Assembly: GCA_034440575.1 (NCBI GenBank)
Contig: JAOTOL010001641.1
Coordinates: forward strand, 310,001 to 374,000
Direction of reading: 5' to 3'
Length of the DNA: 64,000 nt
Source of the DNA: Imbricaverruca yamaguchii
Taxonomy: Eukaryota; Arthropoda; Thecostraca; Neoverrucidae
Below, piece after piece: positions 22,956 to 34,303 of this stretch. Position numbers and translations under genes: made by a program. The notes below the pieces were generated by a model, which was not told where the DNA came from, made no database searches, and was given only the letters and a program-made list of their open reading frames with translations. Position 1 is the stretch's first letter. Each line of letters begins with the position of its first letter.

Positions 22956-23240
22956 GTTGCACACTCAACGCCCGGTCCGAGCCCAGTCGACGCCCAGCCT
23001 GAGCCCAGCCCGGGCCCGGTCCGCGCCCGGTCCGCGCCACGCTTGTGCTCAACGTAGACTCGCGTGGCCAGCCGGGGCTTGGTCCGCGCCCAGCCCGAGC
23101 CCAGCCGGGGCCCGGTCCGCGCCCGGTCCGCGCCACGCTTGTGCTCAACGTAGACTCGCGTGCCCAGCCGGGGCCTGGTCCGCGCCCAGCCCGAGCCCAG
23201 CCGGGGCCCGGTCCGCGCCCGGTCCGCGCCACGCTTGCGT
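22956..23240. repeat. GC-rich minisatellite, 96-bp unit
   Basis: GCTTGTGCTCAACGTAGACT at 23,041 and 23,137, with a third junction at 23,233: a period of 96 bp, about three units. Each unit is built from GCCCAGCC/GGGCCCGGTCCGCGCC words. Since 96 is a multiple of three, several frames stay open on both strands, producing proline/arginine-rich ORFs that are unlikely to be genes. Confidence 0.9.
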
Positions 23241-23514
23241 GTAAGAATTATTTCGTGAACCATACACAAATATGTATGAAATCGATAGCGTTGAAGTTGA
23301 ATTTTGTTCGTAAGAAATGATGTTTCCGTGTCGAATTAGTCCAGGAAATTAATAGGCGAGTGGGGTATTATGCGACAGGCATAGTATGGCATGGAATGAA
23401 GAATGGTGGCACAATAATGTTGTGGTTGCGATGATAATTAGTGACATTTTAATGTATGTATGTAATTAACACCTGTATTTGAAATGCTATGATTAATATT
23501 GTGCGCGCAGAATT

Positions 23515-23885
23515 CTCGCATGCGCTCGGCGTAGACTCGCGCGCATACGGGGCCCAGTCAGTGCCCAGTCCGCGCCACGCTTGTGCTCGGTGTAGACTCG
23601 CGCGCCCAGACGGGGCCCAGTCAGTGTCCAGTCCGCGCCACGCTTGTGCTCGGCGTAGACTCGCGCGCATGCGGGGCCCAGTCAGTGCCCAGTCCGCGCC
23701 ACGCTTGTGCTCGATGTAGACTCGCGCGCCCAGTCGCTGCCCAGCTGGGCCCCGGTCAGAAAACCGACCAGGATCATATCGGGCCCCAGCGAATAAATGT
23801 TGCATGGGCCAACTGGGGCCGGTCGGGCTGCCCGGTCGCTGCCCTGCCGTCTGCCCAGCTGGGCCCCAGTCGGGGCCCGGTTAAA
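23515..23885. repeat. Related minisatellite, 61-63-bp unit
   Basis: CGCCACGCTTGTGCTCG and TGTAGACTCGCGCGC recur with starts at 23,585, 23,648 and 23,709. The words are shared with the 96-bp array 280 bp away, so the two arrays have a common origin. It ends in irregular GGGCCC(C/A)GTC words next to the LINE fragment. Confidence 0.85.
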
Positions 23886-23887
23886 AT

Positions 23888-24440
23888 GCTGGCTGGGAAG
23901 CTGCATCATCAACCGTTTATGGGATACCTTGTCCGAGGTCTTCTTAAAATAAAAATATACTACATCAACCTGATTTCCCTGATCAAATTGTTCTGTAGCG
24001 AAATTCAAAAGTCCAGGAGATTTGTGAGACACGATCGCCCTCTCCCAAACCCATGGTGAGTATTTTAAATCAGTCTGTTTCATTCCAGAAAACTACCCAT
24101 TCTATGCTGGATAATTTATTCGAGTAACTTGCAGACTAGGGATGTGAGGCTTACTGGCCGATAGTTCTCATTTTTCCCTCTTTCTCGTTTCTTGAAAATA
24201 GGAACTACATTTGCCCGTTTCCAATCTGTTTGCATTTCATTTTGTGAAACTGATCTATAAAATATTATACTAAGTAGAAATGCTAGTTCCTTTTCAGCTT
24301 CCCGCAATACCTTAACATAAGCTTAACCAGGTCCTGCCGCCTTGTTTGGCTATGTTTTCCTGATATGATTGAAAACAACATCACTCTCAATGAAATCAAC
24401 ATCGTTTATCCGATCACATGCCACTGTCACTGAACTCGAT
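23888..24440 (-). pseudogene. CR1-type LINE fragment, second copy
   Basis: On the minus strand it has the same order as the copy at 20.6-22.0 kb: the IDSD and KIKPNKA region, then LSIIFYRSVSQNEMQTDWKR, NYRPVSLTSLVCKLLE, and further on NQVDVVYFYFKKTSDKV. The last is RT motif A, normally YLDFSKAFD; the catalytic Asp is replaced by Tyr. Both ends are truncated. Inactive. Confidence 0.85.
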
Positions 24441-24796
24441 ATTGGGTTCATATATATACTTTTATTTGGGTGCTATGGCACGGGTTCAAATAAATAAGAG
24501 CATTTTAAGCATTCAAGCAAAGTGAAGTAAAGCAATTTAAATTATAAAGTATTGAAAGTTTTGCATGATGAAAATCTAAAATTGTCGCGTATAACCTAGT
24601 GTATTACACTGGTCTGCGTGTTTTATAAGGTCAAGGGTGTTTCAACTGTTTTTAGGTCAGTTTTTTATGCTGATTCCGAAAATGCTCGATTTTGCTCGAT
24701 TAGCGCGATTTTTTAAACATGTTATTTCACGCATATGAACCAAAACATTGCTCTGACTGGTTTACTAGTGAATCCGACAAAAGCATAAATGAAGGT
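24441..24796. other. No identifiable gene
   Basis: AT-rich sequence between the LINE fragment and the next pseudogene. Nothing recognised. Confidence 0.4.
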
Positions 24797-26236
24797 TTAA
24801 ACTCCAAACAGATGGACCATGAGTGTATTCAGAGCGCATCCCAACAGTACACACTGCTGCGGAATAAATGGCCTTTTCAGGAACTTCCGACTGTGTTGAG
24901 CAGATGGGACGTCCCTCTTCAGGCACAAACAACAGTCCGCCAGGAAGTTCACATCACACCGACCCTGGTAGCGTTCTTCCATCACCCGTATGTCTTTGTA
25001 GAAGCGTTCTCCCTGCTCTTCACTGTAATCTCCATAGTTATCTGGGAAATAATCTACATGGGTACTAAGGAAGTGCATTTTTACCGACATTCGAGCACCA
25101 AGTTGCTGAAAACTGTCCATCAACTCATCGACGACCTTCACGTATTCCGCACTTCTGTGATTACCCAGGAAGTTGGTGATGATTGACTTCAAGGCCAGCC
25201 ATGCAGAGAGCTCAGACTGCTCCAGACATTCTTCAAATTGAGTATCCTTCATGAGCTCCTTTATCTGAGGACCGTCGAATACACCAGCCTTCAACTTCTC
25301 TCTGCTCACATGAGGACATTTCTGTCCCAAAAATGCAAATCCTCGTCCTTCTTTATCCAGTGCTTTCATACAAATTTTCATCAAACCGAGTTTGATATGG
25401 AGTGGTAGAAGTAGGATTTTCTGTGGTTCAACCAGGGGTCGTGACTGCACGTTGTGGGAGCCAGGCTCAAGTGCATGCCTGGATGGCCAGTCGCGTTGTA
25501 CATAGTGCTGTTTGTCAGCCCGACTGTCCCAGAGGCATAGAAAGCATGAATATTTCGTGTAGCCGCCCTGCAGCCCAAGGACGAGACCTACTACCTTGAG
25601 GTCACCACAGATCAGCAAACCATGTTCTTTGTAGTTCAAAGCAGACAACAAAAGTTCCATGCTGTTATGCGTTTCCCTCAGTTGCACAGAGTGTCCAACA
25701 GGAATCGACGCGAACTTATTGCCGTTGTTCAGAAGAACTGCATTCAGGCTCATACTCGAGGAGTCTATGAACAGCCTCCATTCTGCCGGGTTGTACTCTG
25801 TGCCCATTGCTTCTACTAGGCCCGCGATGTTGTTGCAGTAGACTAGAGAATGTTCTCCGTCGAAGGTAAAGTATTCTCTGAATTGTTTTCCGTGATTCCA
25901 GTACCAAAAGAATGTCGTTTCAGGCGCCAGCAAACGTTTCTCGGGGAGCTGTGAACCCAGCAGCTGAGCAGATTACTTGGACAAATTCAGATCCCTCGTT
26001 AGGTCATTGAGCTCAGCTTGGTTCAACGGTACCGGTCGATAGTTCTCGGTCGGTTCATATGCACCAGACGCGTCTGCGTCCATTTCATCCCCACTACAGT
26101 CGGAAGATGACTCGATGTCAACATCGGGTTCAGGGATGGGGACATCTGGACCATGAGGGACTGCGTTGGACCAGCGTTGGACTTGTACTTTAAAAGATAA
26201 TGCTTTGTCCCTTTTCTCCCGCGTCGCAATTCTCAC
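24797..26236 (-). pseudogene. Transposon-like gene of unknown family, one in-frame stop
   Basis: The reading frame spans 480 codons on the minus strand and is broken only by a TAA around 25,970-25,972 (LNLSK-stop-SAQLLGSQL). The first 87 residues are polar and acidic. The main part (378 codons, from 25,933) has motifs of a protein repeated in aphids, spiders and cnidarians: EYNPAEWRLFIDSS, LLICGDLKVVGLVLGLQGGY, SCFLCLWDSR, LLLPLHIKLGLMK, ITNFLGNHRSAEY, HFLSTHVDYFPDNYGDYSEEQGERF and DIRVMEERYQG. No motif here proves a DDE transposase, though its dispersed occurrence elsewhere suggests a mobile origin. It has no introns and no recognised promoter. Recent inactivation, or read-through of the TAA, would explain the otherwise intact frame. 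Confidence 0.8.
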
Positions 26237-27180
26237 TTCTCCCCGCTACTGATATATCACACTGCAGTATGCATACTGATACATCAGTGTGTGAGATGTT
26301 ATCTTTGACGTAGTGTGAAAACTTGAGCTACTCGAGAAAAATGGATAGTATTTTCTGATTCAGCACACGAAACTTGTATTAGAACAGCTGAGAAACTTCC
26401 GACCTCTTGAAGAAGGTTTTGAAACGCAGGCCAGTGTTATCAATGCCAAGTGTACTTCGGCTGGTGCAGATTAAACAGGGGGATGGGACAGCGCCCCATC
26501 GTAACATATATGGAATGACATGTTGACAAGTTGGACGTTTATGCATCACAGCATTTTAAATTATTCAACATGTGTGTTACAGCTGTTCTCTTATGAAAGC
26601 TGCGGTTGGAATGCACGGAGGGACCAGTCGCGTCCGCCTCATAATAGTGCTGTGAGCATCGTTAAGAAAAATCTGTTCTCGCATGTTGGATATATTTAAC
26701 TAAACAGAGATGTTCTTATTCCACTCTGCCTGGGTTGGGGGGGGGGGGTTGGCGGCGGTATCGCGTTGCAGAAACAACGTCGCCTGGGGCCGAGCTCCGC
26801 GACACGCCACGTTCAGGTGACAGCGGAGGAACTGCCCCGCAACCGGTGACATCTGGAGACAATACGATGTGATAATGTCTCTCGTTGATTCACCGCCTGT
26901 TTAAACAGCCCAGAGATATCCTGTCTGCTCGCGTCAAGTTCCGTAGGTGCCGTCAGGGGGTTGGCGAATCCGTCGCCACGTTATGGACCACCTTAAGGGG
27001 ACAGAGCAAGATCTGTGCATTTGGAGCCTTGGAAGATGACACGATAAGGGACTAGTTTGTAGAGACATGTGTTTCGAATCGTATCCGTCATCGCCTGTGT
27101 ATGGAGGACCACCTAACGCTGCGTCGTCTAGAGTCTATGGCGCTGGCTGAGGGCCGAGCGGTGGACCGATGCGACTCCAA
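26237..27180. other. Sequence before the gypsy pol, unassigned
   Basis: May contain the 5' part of the retrotransposon (LTR, gag, protease), but no gag zinc knuckle or protease DTG/DSG motif could be found. A run of ten G lies at about 26,738. Confidence 0.4.
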
Positions 27181-27957
27181 TTCCTGCAGATGGCAAACGC
27201 CATCTGCAGGAACTGGAGGACCAGCAGATCATCAAGAGAGTCAACAGATCACCGTTGATTTCTCCCATCGTGGTCTCCAGGCGCCGATCTGGTCAGCTCA
27301 GACTGTGTGTTGATCTCCACGAGGTTAACAAGGCAGTGTCAACCAGCGGGTACTCATTGCCTGATATGCAGGAGATGCTGGGCCAATTAGTGGGAGCGAA
27401 AGTGTTCTCGACTCTCCACATGAAAGCCGCTCATCAGCTCATGCTTCACGAAGAGTATAGAAACTTGACCTCGTTCGTTACTCACGAAGGGATGTTCCGT
27501 TATCAAAGGTGTTGTTATGACATGCGATCCCTACCAAGCTGCTTCCATAGGATAATGGAAACAATCCTGCGAGGACTGCCGGGCGTTCAAGTCAACCGCG
27601 ATGGCATAATTGTTGTAGGGCGTACTCAAGAGGACAACACCCGGGTGAACGCCGTGCTGGCACGGCTAGACAAGTACAACGTGACATTGAATACGGACAA
27701 GTGTCACTGGGGTGTAAGCCGCATCGACTTCCTGAGCTTCTCCATGTCCAGTGACGGAGTGGCGGTGAACCCTGGCCGAGTTCAGGGCCTGAGGGACATT
27801 AAGCCACCAGGCACGCCGAAACAGCTCCAGGCGGTGCTGGGTCTATTTGGCTTTTACAGCAGATTCATCCACAGATACTGTTCGAGGGTGGATGAACTAC
27901 GGCGGCCACTGAGAAAGGACGCCAGAGATGGACGCAACGTTCAGAGACATCAGAGAA

Positions 27958-28139
27958 GCGATTCTGACTAGTTCTGTCCTGGCTATGTACGATCCGACTC
28001 TGCCCACAGCCGTGACGTCAGACGCCAGTGACGTGGCATCGGAGCGGTGCGATTCTGACTAGTTCTGTCCTGGCTATGTACGATCCGACTCTCCCCACAG
28101 CCGTGACGTCAGACGCCAGTGACGTGGCATCGGAGCGGT
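27958..28139. repeat. 91-bp tandem duplication in RNase H
   Basis: GCGATTCTGACTAGTTCTGTCC starts at 27,958 and again at 28,049; the copies differ at one base (CTGCCC against CTCCCC). 91 is not a multiple of three, so it shifts the frame. Confidence 0.95.
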
Positions 28140-28221
28140 GCCCACGCAGCTGTATCCCGATGGCGAGCGAGTGGTGACGTTTGCATCCAGTACGCTGTCT
28201 GAGGCTAAGCGTCGCTACAGC

Positions 28222-28800
<579 letters not shown>

Positions 28801-30295
28801 GAGAGAGGGAAAAGAGGCGTTTGCCTGCGTCTGATCAATTGAGAAGTGGCACGGGTATCTGTGGGGCAGGCAGTTTGTCCTGAGAACAGATCAACAGGCG
28901 CTTAAGACTCTGATGACGTCACGAGGCATCGGCAGGGCGTGGACGCGTATTTCTCGATGGGCGTGGCGATTGATGGAGTACTCCTTTACAATGCAGCACG
29001 TCAAGGGAAGCATTAACCCGGAAGATGGGTTGTCTCGGCTCCCAGCGCCGGTACAGGAGGCGTCAGACGACGACCAGCTGGTCGTGGCTGCACTCACGGA
29101 GGAGCGAGCAGCGGTGAGCGGCACGGAGCTTAAGACAGCGTCACGGGTGGACCCTGTTCTCGGTAAGCTAAAACAGCAGATTCCACGTACGTAGCCTAGA
29201 CACTATCGTGAGTGTACGCCGGGACTACAACCGTTTTACCGATGCAGGGACGAGCTGACGGTGATGGACGACGTCGTCCTGCGTGGTGGCCGAGTTTTGG
29301 TACCAGCAGATGTGCAGACACGACTGGTGGAACTTGCCCACGAGGGCATCAAGGTATAGTTCGCACCAAGCAGAGACTGCGTGAACTGACGTCTGTCAAG
29401 TCTCTGAAGCTGTCTTGACAAACGTCGTGAACTGTACTGGTGGCCTGGTATGGATCAGGCAGTGGAGCAGAATGTCAAGGACTGCATGATATGTTCGGTG
29501 GCAGATAAGACGACGGCGCCTAGGTACGCGCCTCTACAGCCCGTCCCACTACCTGATGAGCCATGGCCTAAGCCCGGGATTGATTTCATCGGTCCCATGG
29601 CAGGTAGTCGCCCTGGACAGAGATTTGCGATCGTTGTCATCGAATACTTCTTGAAGTCGATTGAGGTTGTGTTTTGTGAGCACCGAACATCTGACGTAGT
29701 CGTGCATTGGGAAGTTCAAGTGTCGAGAAGGTTACCCGAAAGAAATAGTGTCAGATTGTGAATCGTCTTTCACGTCTGAACGACTCGCCTCGTGCCTGCG
29801 CAGTGTGGGGGTCGCTCACATAAAAGTGTGGCCTTATCATCCGGAGTCATCAGGCCAGGTGGAGCGGGCGAACAATACGATCCAGACAGGACTTCAGACG
29901 GCAGATCTGGAGAAGGCTTACCGTTCTTAGTATCTCCAGCTGTTTCTGCTGTCATACCGAAGCACGATTCAAGCAATCACCGGTCTCAGTCCCGCCGAAC
30001 GCTGGACGGGCGTCCGATGCGCAACAAGCTCAGCGCGGTGGTGGACGTCGGAGGGCGACTACGGCCGAGACCGGCTGACCTGCGGGACCGCGTGTCGCAG
30101 AAGCAAGCTCGTCAGAAGGCCTACTTTGACCGCACACATCGTGTGAAGGCTCCCGACTTCGCCGTGGGGGACGCCGAACGGCACGATCTCCCGCCACAGG
30201 CATGTGACAGGCGATTGAGGTTCTCGCGCCCGAAGAGAGTCTGGGAGCGGCGCGGGCCGGCTCATAGCGTTTTCACCACAGATGGCACAGCATGG

Positions 30296-30428
30296 ACTCC
30301 CCAGCTGTTGGAAGCCCGCTCCAGCTGAGATTGCTCCTTCTAGCTGGCATAGGCATTCCACAGGGACACGGGGTACATGAAGCAGCACCCCTGAACAGAA
30401 GTGTTCTTTGATGTATTTTGTTACTTAT
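30296..30428 (+). repeat. 133-bp repeat overlapping the gypsy 3' end
   Basis: CTCCCCAGCTGTTGGAAGCC through TGTATTTTGTTACTTATG reappears at 31,564-31,695 with a few substitutions. It includes the last codons of the integrase remnant. Confidence 0.9.
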
Positions 30429-31005
30429 GGGTTATGTTTTTGGCTCTGGGGCTAATTTTGGGGATATTTGGGAAAGAATATTTGGAATCAGAATAGGACA
30501 GCGATATCGACGAGGGCCATACATTGTTTTGACCCCATACAATATTTTGTTTAATTTTTTTAATTTCACACTTGAGTTTCCAAGTTTACTTTAATTTTCC
30601 TTTTCTAATGGGTAGATCAGACCGAGAAAATGCTCTCACAAAATGCTTACTTTAGCCAGAATCTTCGATTTGAATTGCAATATGGAAATGTGCAAAAGTT
30701 ATGAGTAGTCAAAAACGTTAAAAAAAAATGAAAAATTCCTCGGATATGTTTTGTGACATCCCTAAAGATAAGCAAACGCTGAAAGTTTGAATAAAATATC
30801 TGTATCGGTTAAAGCGTGACGACTGGTTGATTTTTTTTTAGGTGACCTCGCTTGACTTTGACTAACTCGTTGACCCAAGATGACCTGGCTTCAAATTTGT
30901 TTAACAGCATGCCAAATTTATGTGGGAAATGCGCCGTTCGTTTGCTATCCGAGAAAAACCTGAGGAGGCGGTTCAAGACCCTCCCCCCGAGACGGGACGG
31001 GATAA
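30428..31005 (-). mobile_element. TTAA MITE family T1, inverted, 5'-truncated copy
   Basis: Shares TTATGTTTTTGGCTCTG, AATTTTCCTTTTCTAATGGG, AAGCGTGACGACTGGTT and GAAAAACCTGAGG with the 48.9-49.8 kb copy. The right end CCGAGACGGGACGGGATAA is a mutated CCCG/TTAA end. It directly follows the 133-bp repeat. Confidence 0.8.
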
Positions 31006-32260
31006 GGTCCTGTCCCTAGATACCATGCTTCTTAAAATACCATGTAAATCTCCAATGTTAATCGCTACATACCGACAGGTTATGTATACCATGTTTTGGT
31101 CAGCATGGTGACTTCGGCAATATGCGCTATTGGTCCAATGCATGATCTCTGCCATCGTCTAATGAAGCAGGACCTCGGTTAGCATGTTAGCTGGGTGGGC
31201 AAGTGTCCTGCCAGTAGAACGAGCCTGAACCCAGTCAGTTAAGTGCATACACTCAGCTAAAATCAATCAAATAATAAAGCAACTGGAAGACGAAGGTACT
31301 CGTCTGTGTGATCTTCGCAATATGCAGAAACGTATTAGCTATATATGCTCCACTGAGATGAAAATATCTTTCTAGCCAGTTAAGTGCTTTGAGAACGTAA
31401 GCGTCCTCCTGGATCAACCCGTGCTATCATCTCGGGACATTTCAAATCTGAGATGGAACCTCGCTAGTTCACTTTAGCTCTTAGATGTCTTGTTCTTCCG
31501 CCAAGGGCACTTCCAAATCAAATGATCATCCTAGCCCTAGCTGACCATCAGGCACCCTGTTTACTCCCCAGCTGTTGGAAGCCCGCTCCAGCTGAGATTG
31601 CTCCTTCCAGCTGGCACATGCATTCCACAGGGACACGGGGTACATGAAGCAGCACCCCTGGACAGAAGTGTTCTTTTATGTATTTTGTTACTTATGAAAG
31701 CGGTTTCTGTTTCATGACATCTTTTTTGTCAACCCACCCCCTTCAGAAACTTCTGGCTGCGCCACTGCTTAATTATGCCACTCAAACTTAGCATGAGTAT
31801 TACTGGACAAACCTGGGCATCCTCAAAATCCCCCGAAGCAAATTATAGGTACACCATTGGTCTTCAGTGTAATCATACCTATTGCATGCAAGGGAGCGCC
31901 AGATCTCCTCTACTTCTACGGCAGCGGTCAAGGCGGAATAATCGGCCACAGCACATACTACATCGGGATCCGCTCATGGGGTGCTCAAACACTGAAATTG
32001 CCTATTCGTAAAACCAGTGACTCAGCTTAGAAATCGCCGACATGTAATTTAATTCAGGGAGCTTCCACTTCAATATCCCGCTTTCACAAGCGATACGCGT
32101 GAACACGGTCCATGCTGCGAGCAACCGACGTTCTACTCGCATGTGTTGCCGCTCTGGCGGATGCGCCTGGAAGCGTCCGCGCGATGTCCCCCATTTGTAG
32201 ACTACGGTGAGACGCACAGGGAACCGTACGGACGATTATGGCGTGCGGTCGTCAGATGAT
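31006..32260. other. No identifiable gene; second copy of the gypsy 3' repeat
   Basis: Holds the 31,564-31,695 duplicate of 30,296-30,428. Otherwise only short unassigned ORFs. Confidence 0.5.
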
Positions 32261-32264
32261 ATTA

Positions 32265-32695
32265 TAAGTTTTGAACATTATAGGCTCCGAGCATAAGAGG
32301 TTGTGTAGCATTATAGGCTTTGAGCTTTAGCGGGTATGAAGCATTAGCTGTTTCGAGAGTTATGCTTTCTGAATATTAGTTGAAATGAAGCATTATAGGA
32401 ATTGAGTATTATAGGTTTCGAAGCATTATAGGTTTTGAGCATTATACGCTTTTTAAATTCCCACAGTGAAGTAGTATTAGAGGCTCTGAAGCATTATAGG
32501 GTTTGAGTATTATAAGTTCTGAACAACTATACGATCCAAGCATTATGTGGTTTGAGGCATTGTAGGTTTTGAGCATTATAGGTATTGAACATTCCCCCAA
32601 GACGACTATCTAGGAGCTCTGAAGCAGTATGCGTTTTGAGTATCATAGATTCTGAAGCATTATAGGTTTTGAGTATTATAGGTTCTGATGTAGAC
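32265..32695. repeat. Degenerate minisatellite, GCATTATAGGTTTTGA
   Basis: About twenty variants of a 16-18-bp unit (GAAGCATTATAGG, TTTTGAGTATTATAGG and similar), with gaps near 32,460 and 32,600. No coding function is apparent. Confidence 0.85.
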
Positions 32696-32699
32696 CCAA

Positions 32700-33005
32700 A
32701 GCAGCTGTTATGTTCACATACATGCGCTAACGCCAGCAGAACACATTGGGTCTGCTTCCGTAGATCCACTAACCTCCACAAACCTCGACTGGTCGTTCCC
32801 GTCACAATCCCAGTAGATATTCTTCCTCCATCAACCTCCACCAGTGGAACAAAAGCTCCACCATCCGAAGATCGGGGTCCAATTGTGATTTTTTTTCAGT
32901 GGAGCTCAATCACGGCGCACTTGCTTCATGTATTTGCGCGTAAACATCGTCCTCCATCATATGAATCTTGTCTTTATGAATCAACTGAATACCAGGATCA
33001 GGCCC
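32700..33005 (+). repeat. Dispersed repeat X, copy 1
   Basis: CCTCCACAAACCTCGACTGG, TGGTCGTTCCCGTC, GTCCAATTGTGATTTTT, GCGTAAACATCGTCCTCC and ATCAACTGAATACCAGGATCA recur in order at 40,775-40,990 and 41,275-41,310. Confidence 0.8.
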
Positions 33006-33009
33006 CTGT

Positions 33010-33270
33010 CATCCCCATGCCTTCCTGCGTGCGGATCGAATGGTACAAATGACGTCATCTGGGGTAAAACATTTTGGCTATTTTAATGGTTTGATGGATA
33101 TTAAAATGGAAATATTTTCAATTCAACTTGCTTTCTAAATCTTGTAATATTACGTCTGTGCTTTTGGAATCGTCTTCAGCTGTTATTTTCCTCAGCCTCA
33201 GTTAGGCTGCGAATTAGGCGACCACCATCACGAATGCAGCATTTTAGGGCACGCTTTTTCTCAAATTATT
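33010..33270. other. Unassigned sequence
   Basis: Nothing recognised between repeat X and the flank of the hAT element. Confidence 0.4.
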
Positions 33271-33332
33271 AGATGGCGCAGTTGAGTCGTGAAGAACGTA
33301 GTTGTTTACGTAGCCCCCCTGGTAGGTTGTGG
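33271..33332 (+). repeat. Host tandem repeat left of the hAT element
   Basis: AGATGGCGCAGTTGAGTCGTGAAG matches AGATGGCGCAGTTGAATCATAAAT at 38,313. If the hAT element is removed, the two copies form adjacent units of about 92 bp. Confidence 0.75.
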
Positions 33333-33802
33333 CAGGGTTGCCAGACCTGGCGATATATCGCCAATTTAGCGAAATTCGAAACCTGTTGGCGATTGGAAAA
33401 TCCCGGTTGGCGAATGGTGATGAAAAGCATAAAAAATGGAGAATTTAGGTCAACACCACACTCCCCGGTAAAATGATGACATTTTCGTAAAAATAAGAAA
33501 TTCGGGAATTTCTTCCATTTTTGGCTGGATCGGCAAGGCTTACACCACACCGCCCCACTCCCCAACGATAGCATGAACGTAGGATCACTGATTATTACTA
33601 TTTTTACGTGAATAATTTTGCGTGATATGAAATAAGAAAAATATACATATGAAAACGCTTACATCAAAAGCCATTGAGCATTGTGAAACCAATTTACGTA
33701 GTACTTGAAACTACATCTTCTACTTTGGAATGTAAACACGTAAAACTTGCCGAGGTCATTCATTCATTCATTGCCGTTGGTAGTTTGGTTGGTGCGTGTG
33801 CA

Positions 33803-34174
33803 GGCGCGCACCCAGGATTTTTCCATGGGGGTGGGGCGGACCGAAAGGGGCACTTGGCCGGCTCCAAAAGGGCACTTTTCGTCCCGGGGCACACTGGAAG
33901 GTTTGTTGACCGGGGGAGGGGGGTGGGGGGCGTGATAATTTTCCATCCCGCTTAGGACAGGAAAGGGCACAGGGGAATGTCATTTTTAGTCCAAAAGGGC
34001 AGTTTTGGGTCCAAAGGGCACCTTTGGCATAGGCGGGGCACATAAGGCAGGTGATTTCTGGGCTAAATTTGGGGCGTTCCGGCCAAGAGGGCACTTCGGT
34101 CAAAAGGGCACTTTTGGCCAAAAGGGCACTTTGGTCTCATGGGGGGGGGGCGGAACCCCCTCCGGTGCGCCTAT
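33803..34174. mobile_element. Nested MITE with GGCGCACC-type ends
   Basis: The left end GGCGCGCACCCAGG and right end CCGGTGCGCC are inverted relatives. GTGCGTGTGCA occurs directly on both sides (33,792-33,802 and 34,175-34,185). The interior is full of AAAAGGGCACTTTTGG words and G-runs. No coding. Confidence 0.65.
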
Positions 34175-34303
34175 GTGCGTGTGCATAGTTTCTGCGCTGG
34201 CATTTGGCGTTTTAGCAGTCGTGTAAGTCGCAATTCGATCAATATGGGAAAGTGGGATCAGAGGCAGTTTAAGGGCCACTGGAAGAGATAATTTCCATTG
34301 GTA

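Noticed and set aside
22532..23269. 245-codon minus-strand ORF and overlapping plus-strand ORFs
   Set aside because: About half is the 96-bp minisatellite, which is open in several frames; the remainder matches nothing.
24719..25186. 155-codon plus-strand ORF
   Set aside because: Lies opposite the well supported minus-strand orphan-family frame.
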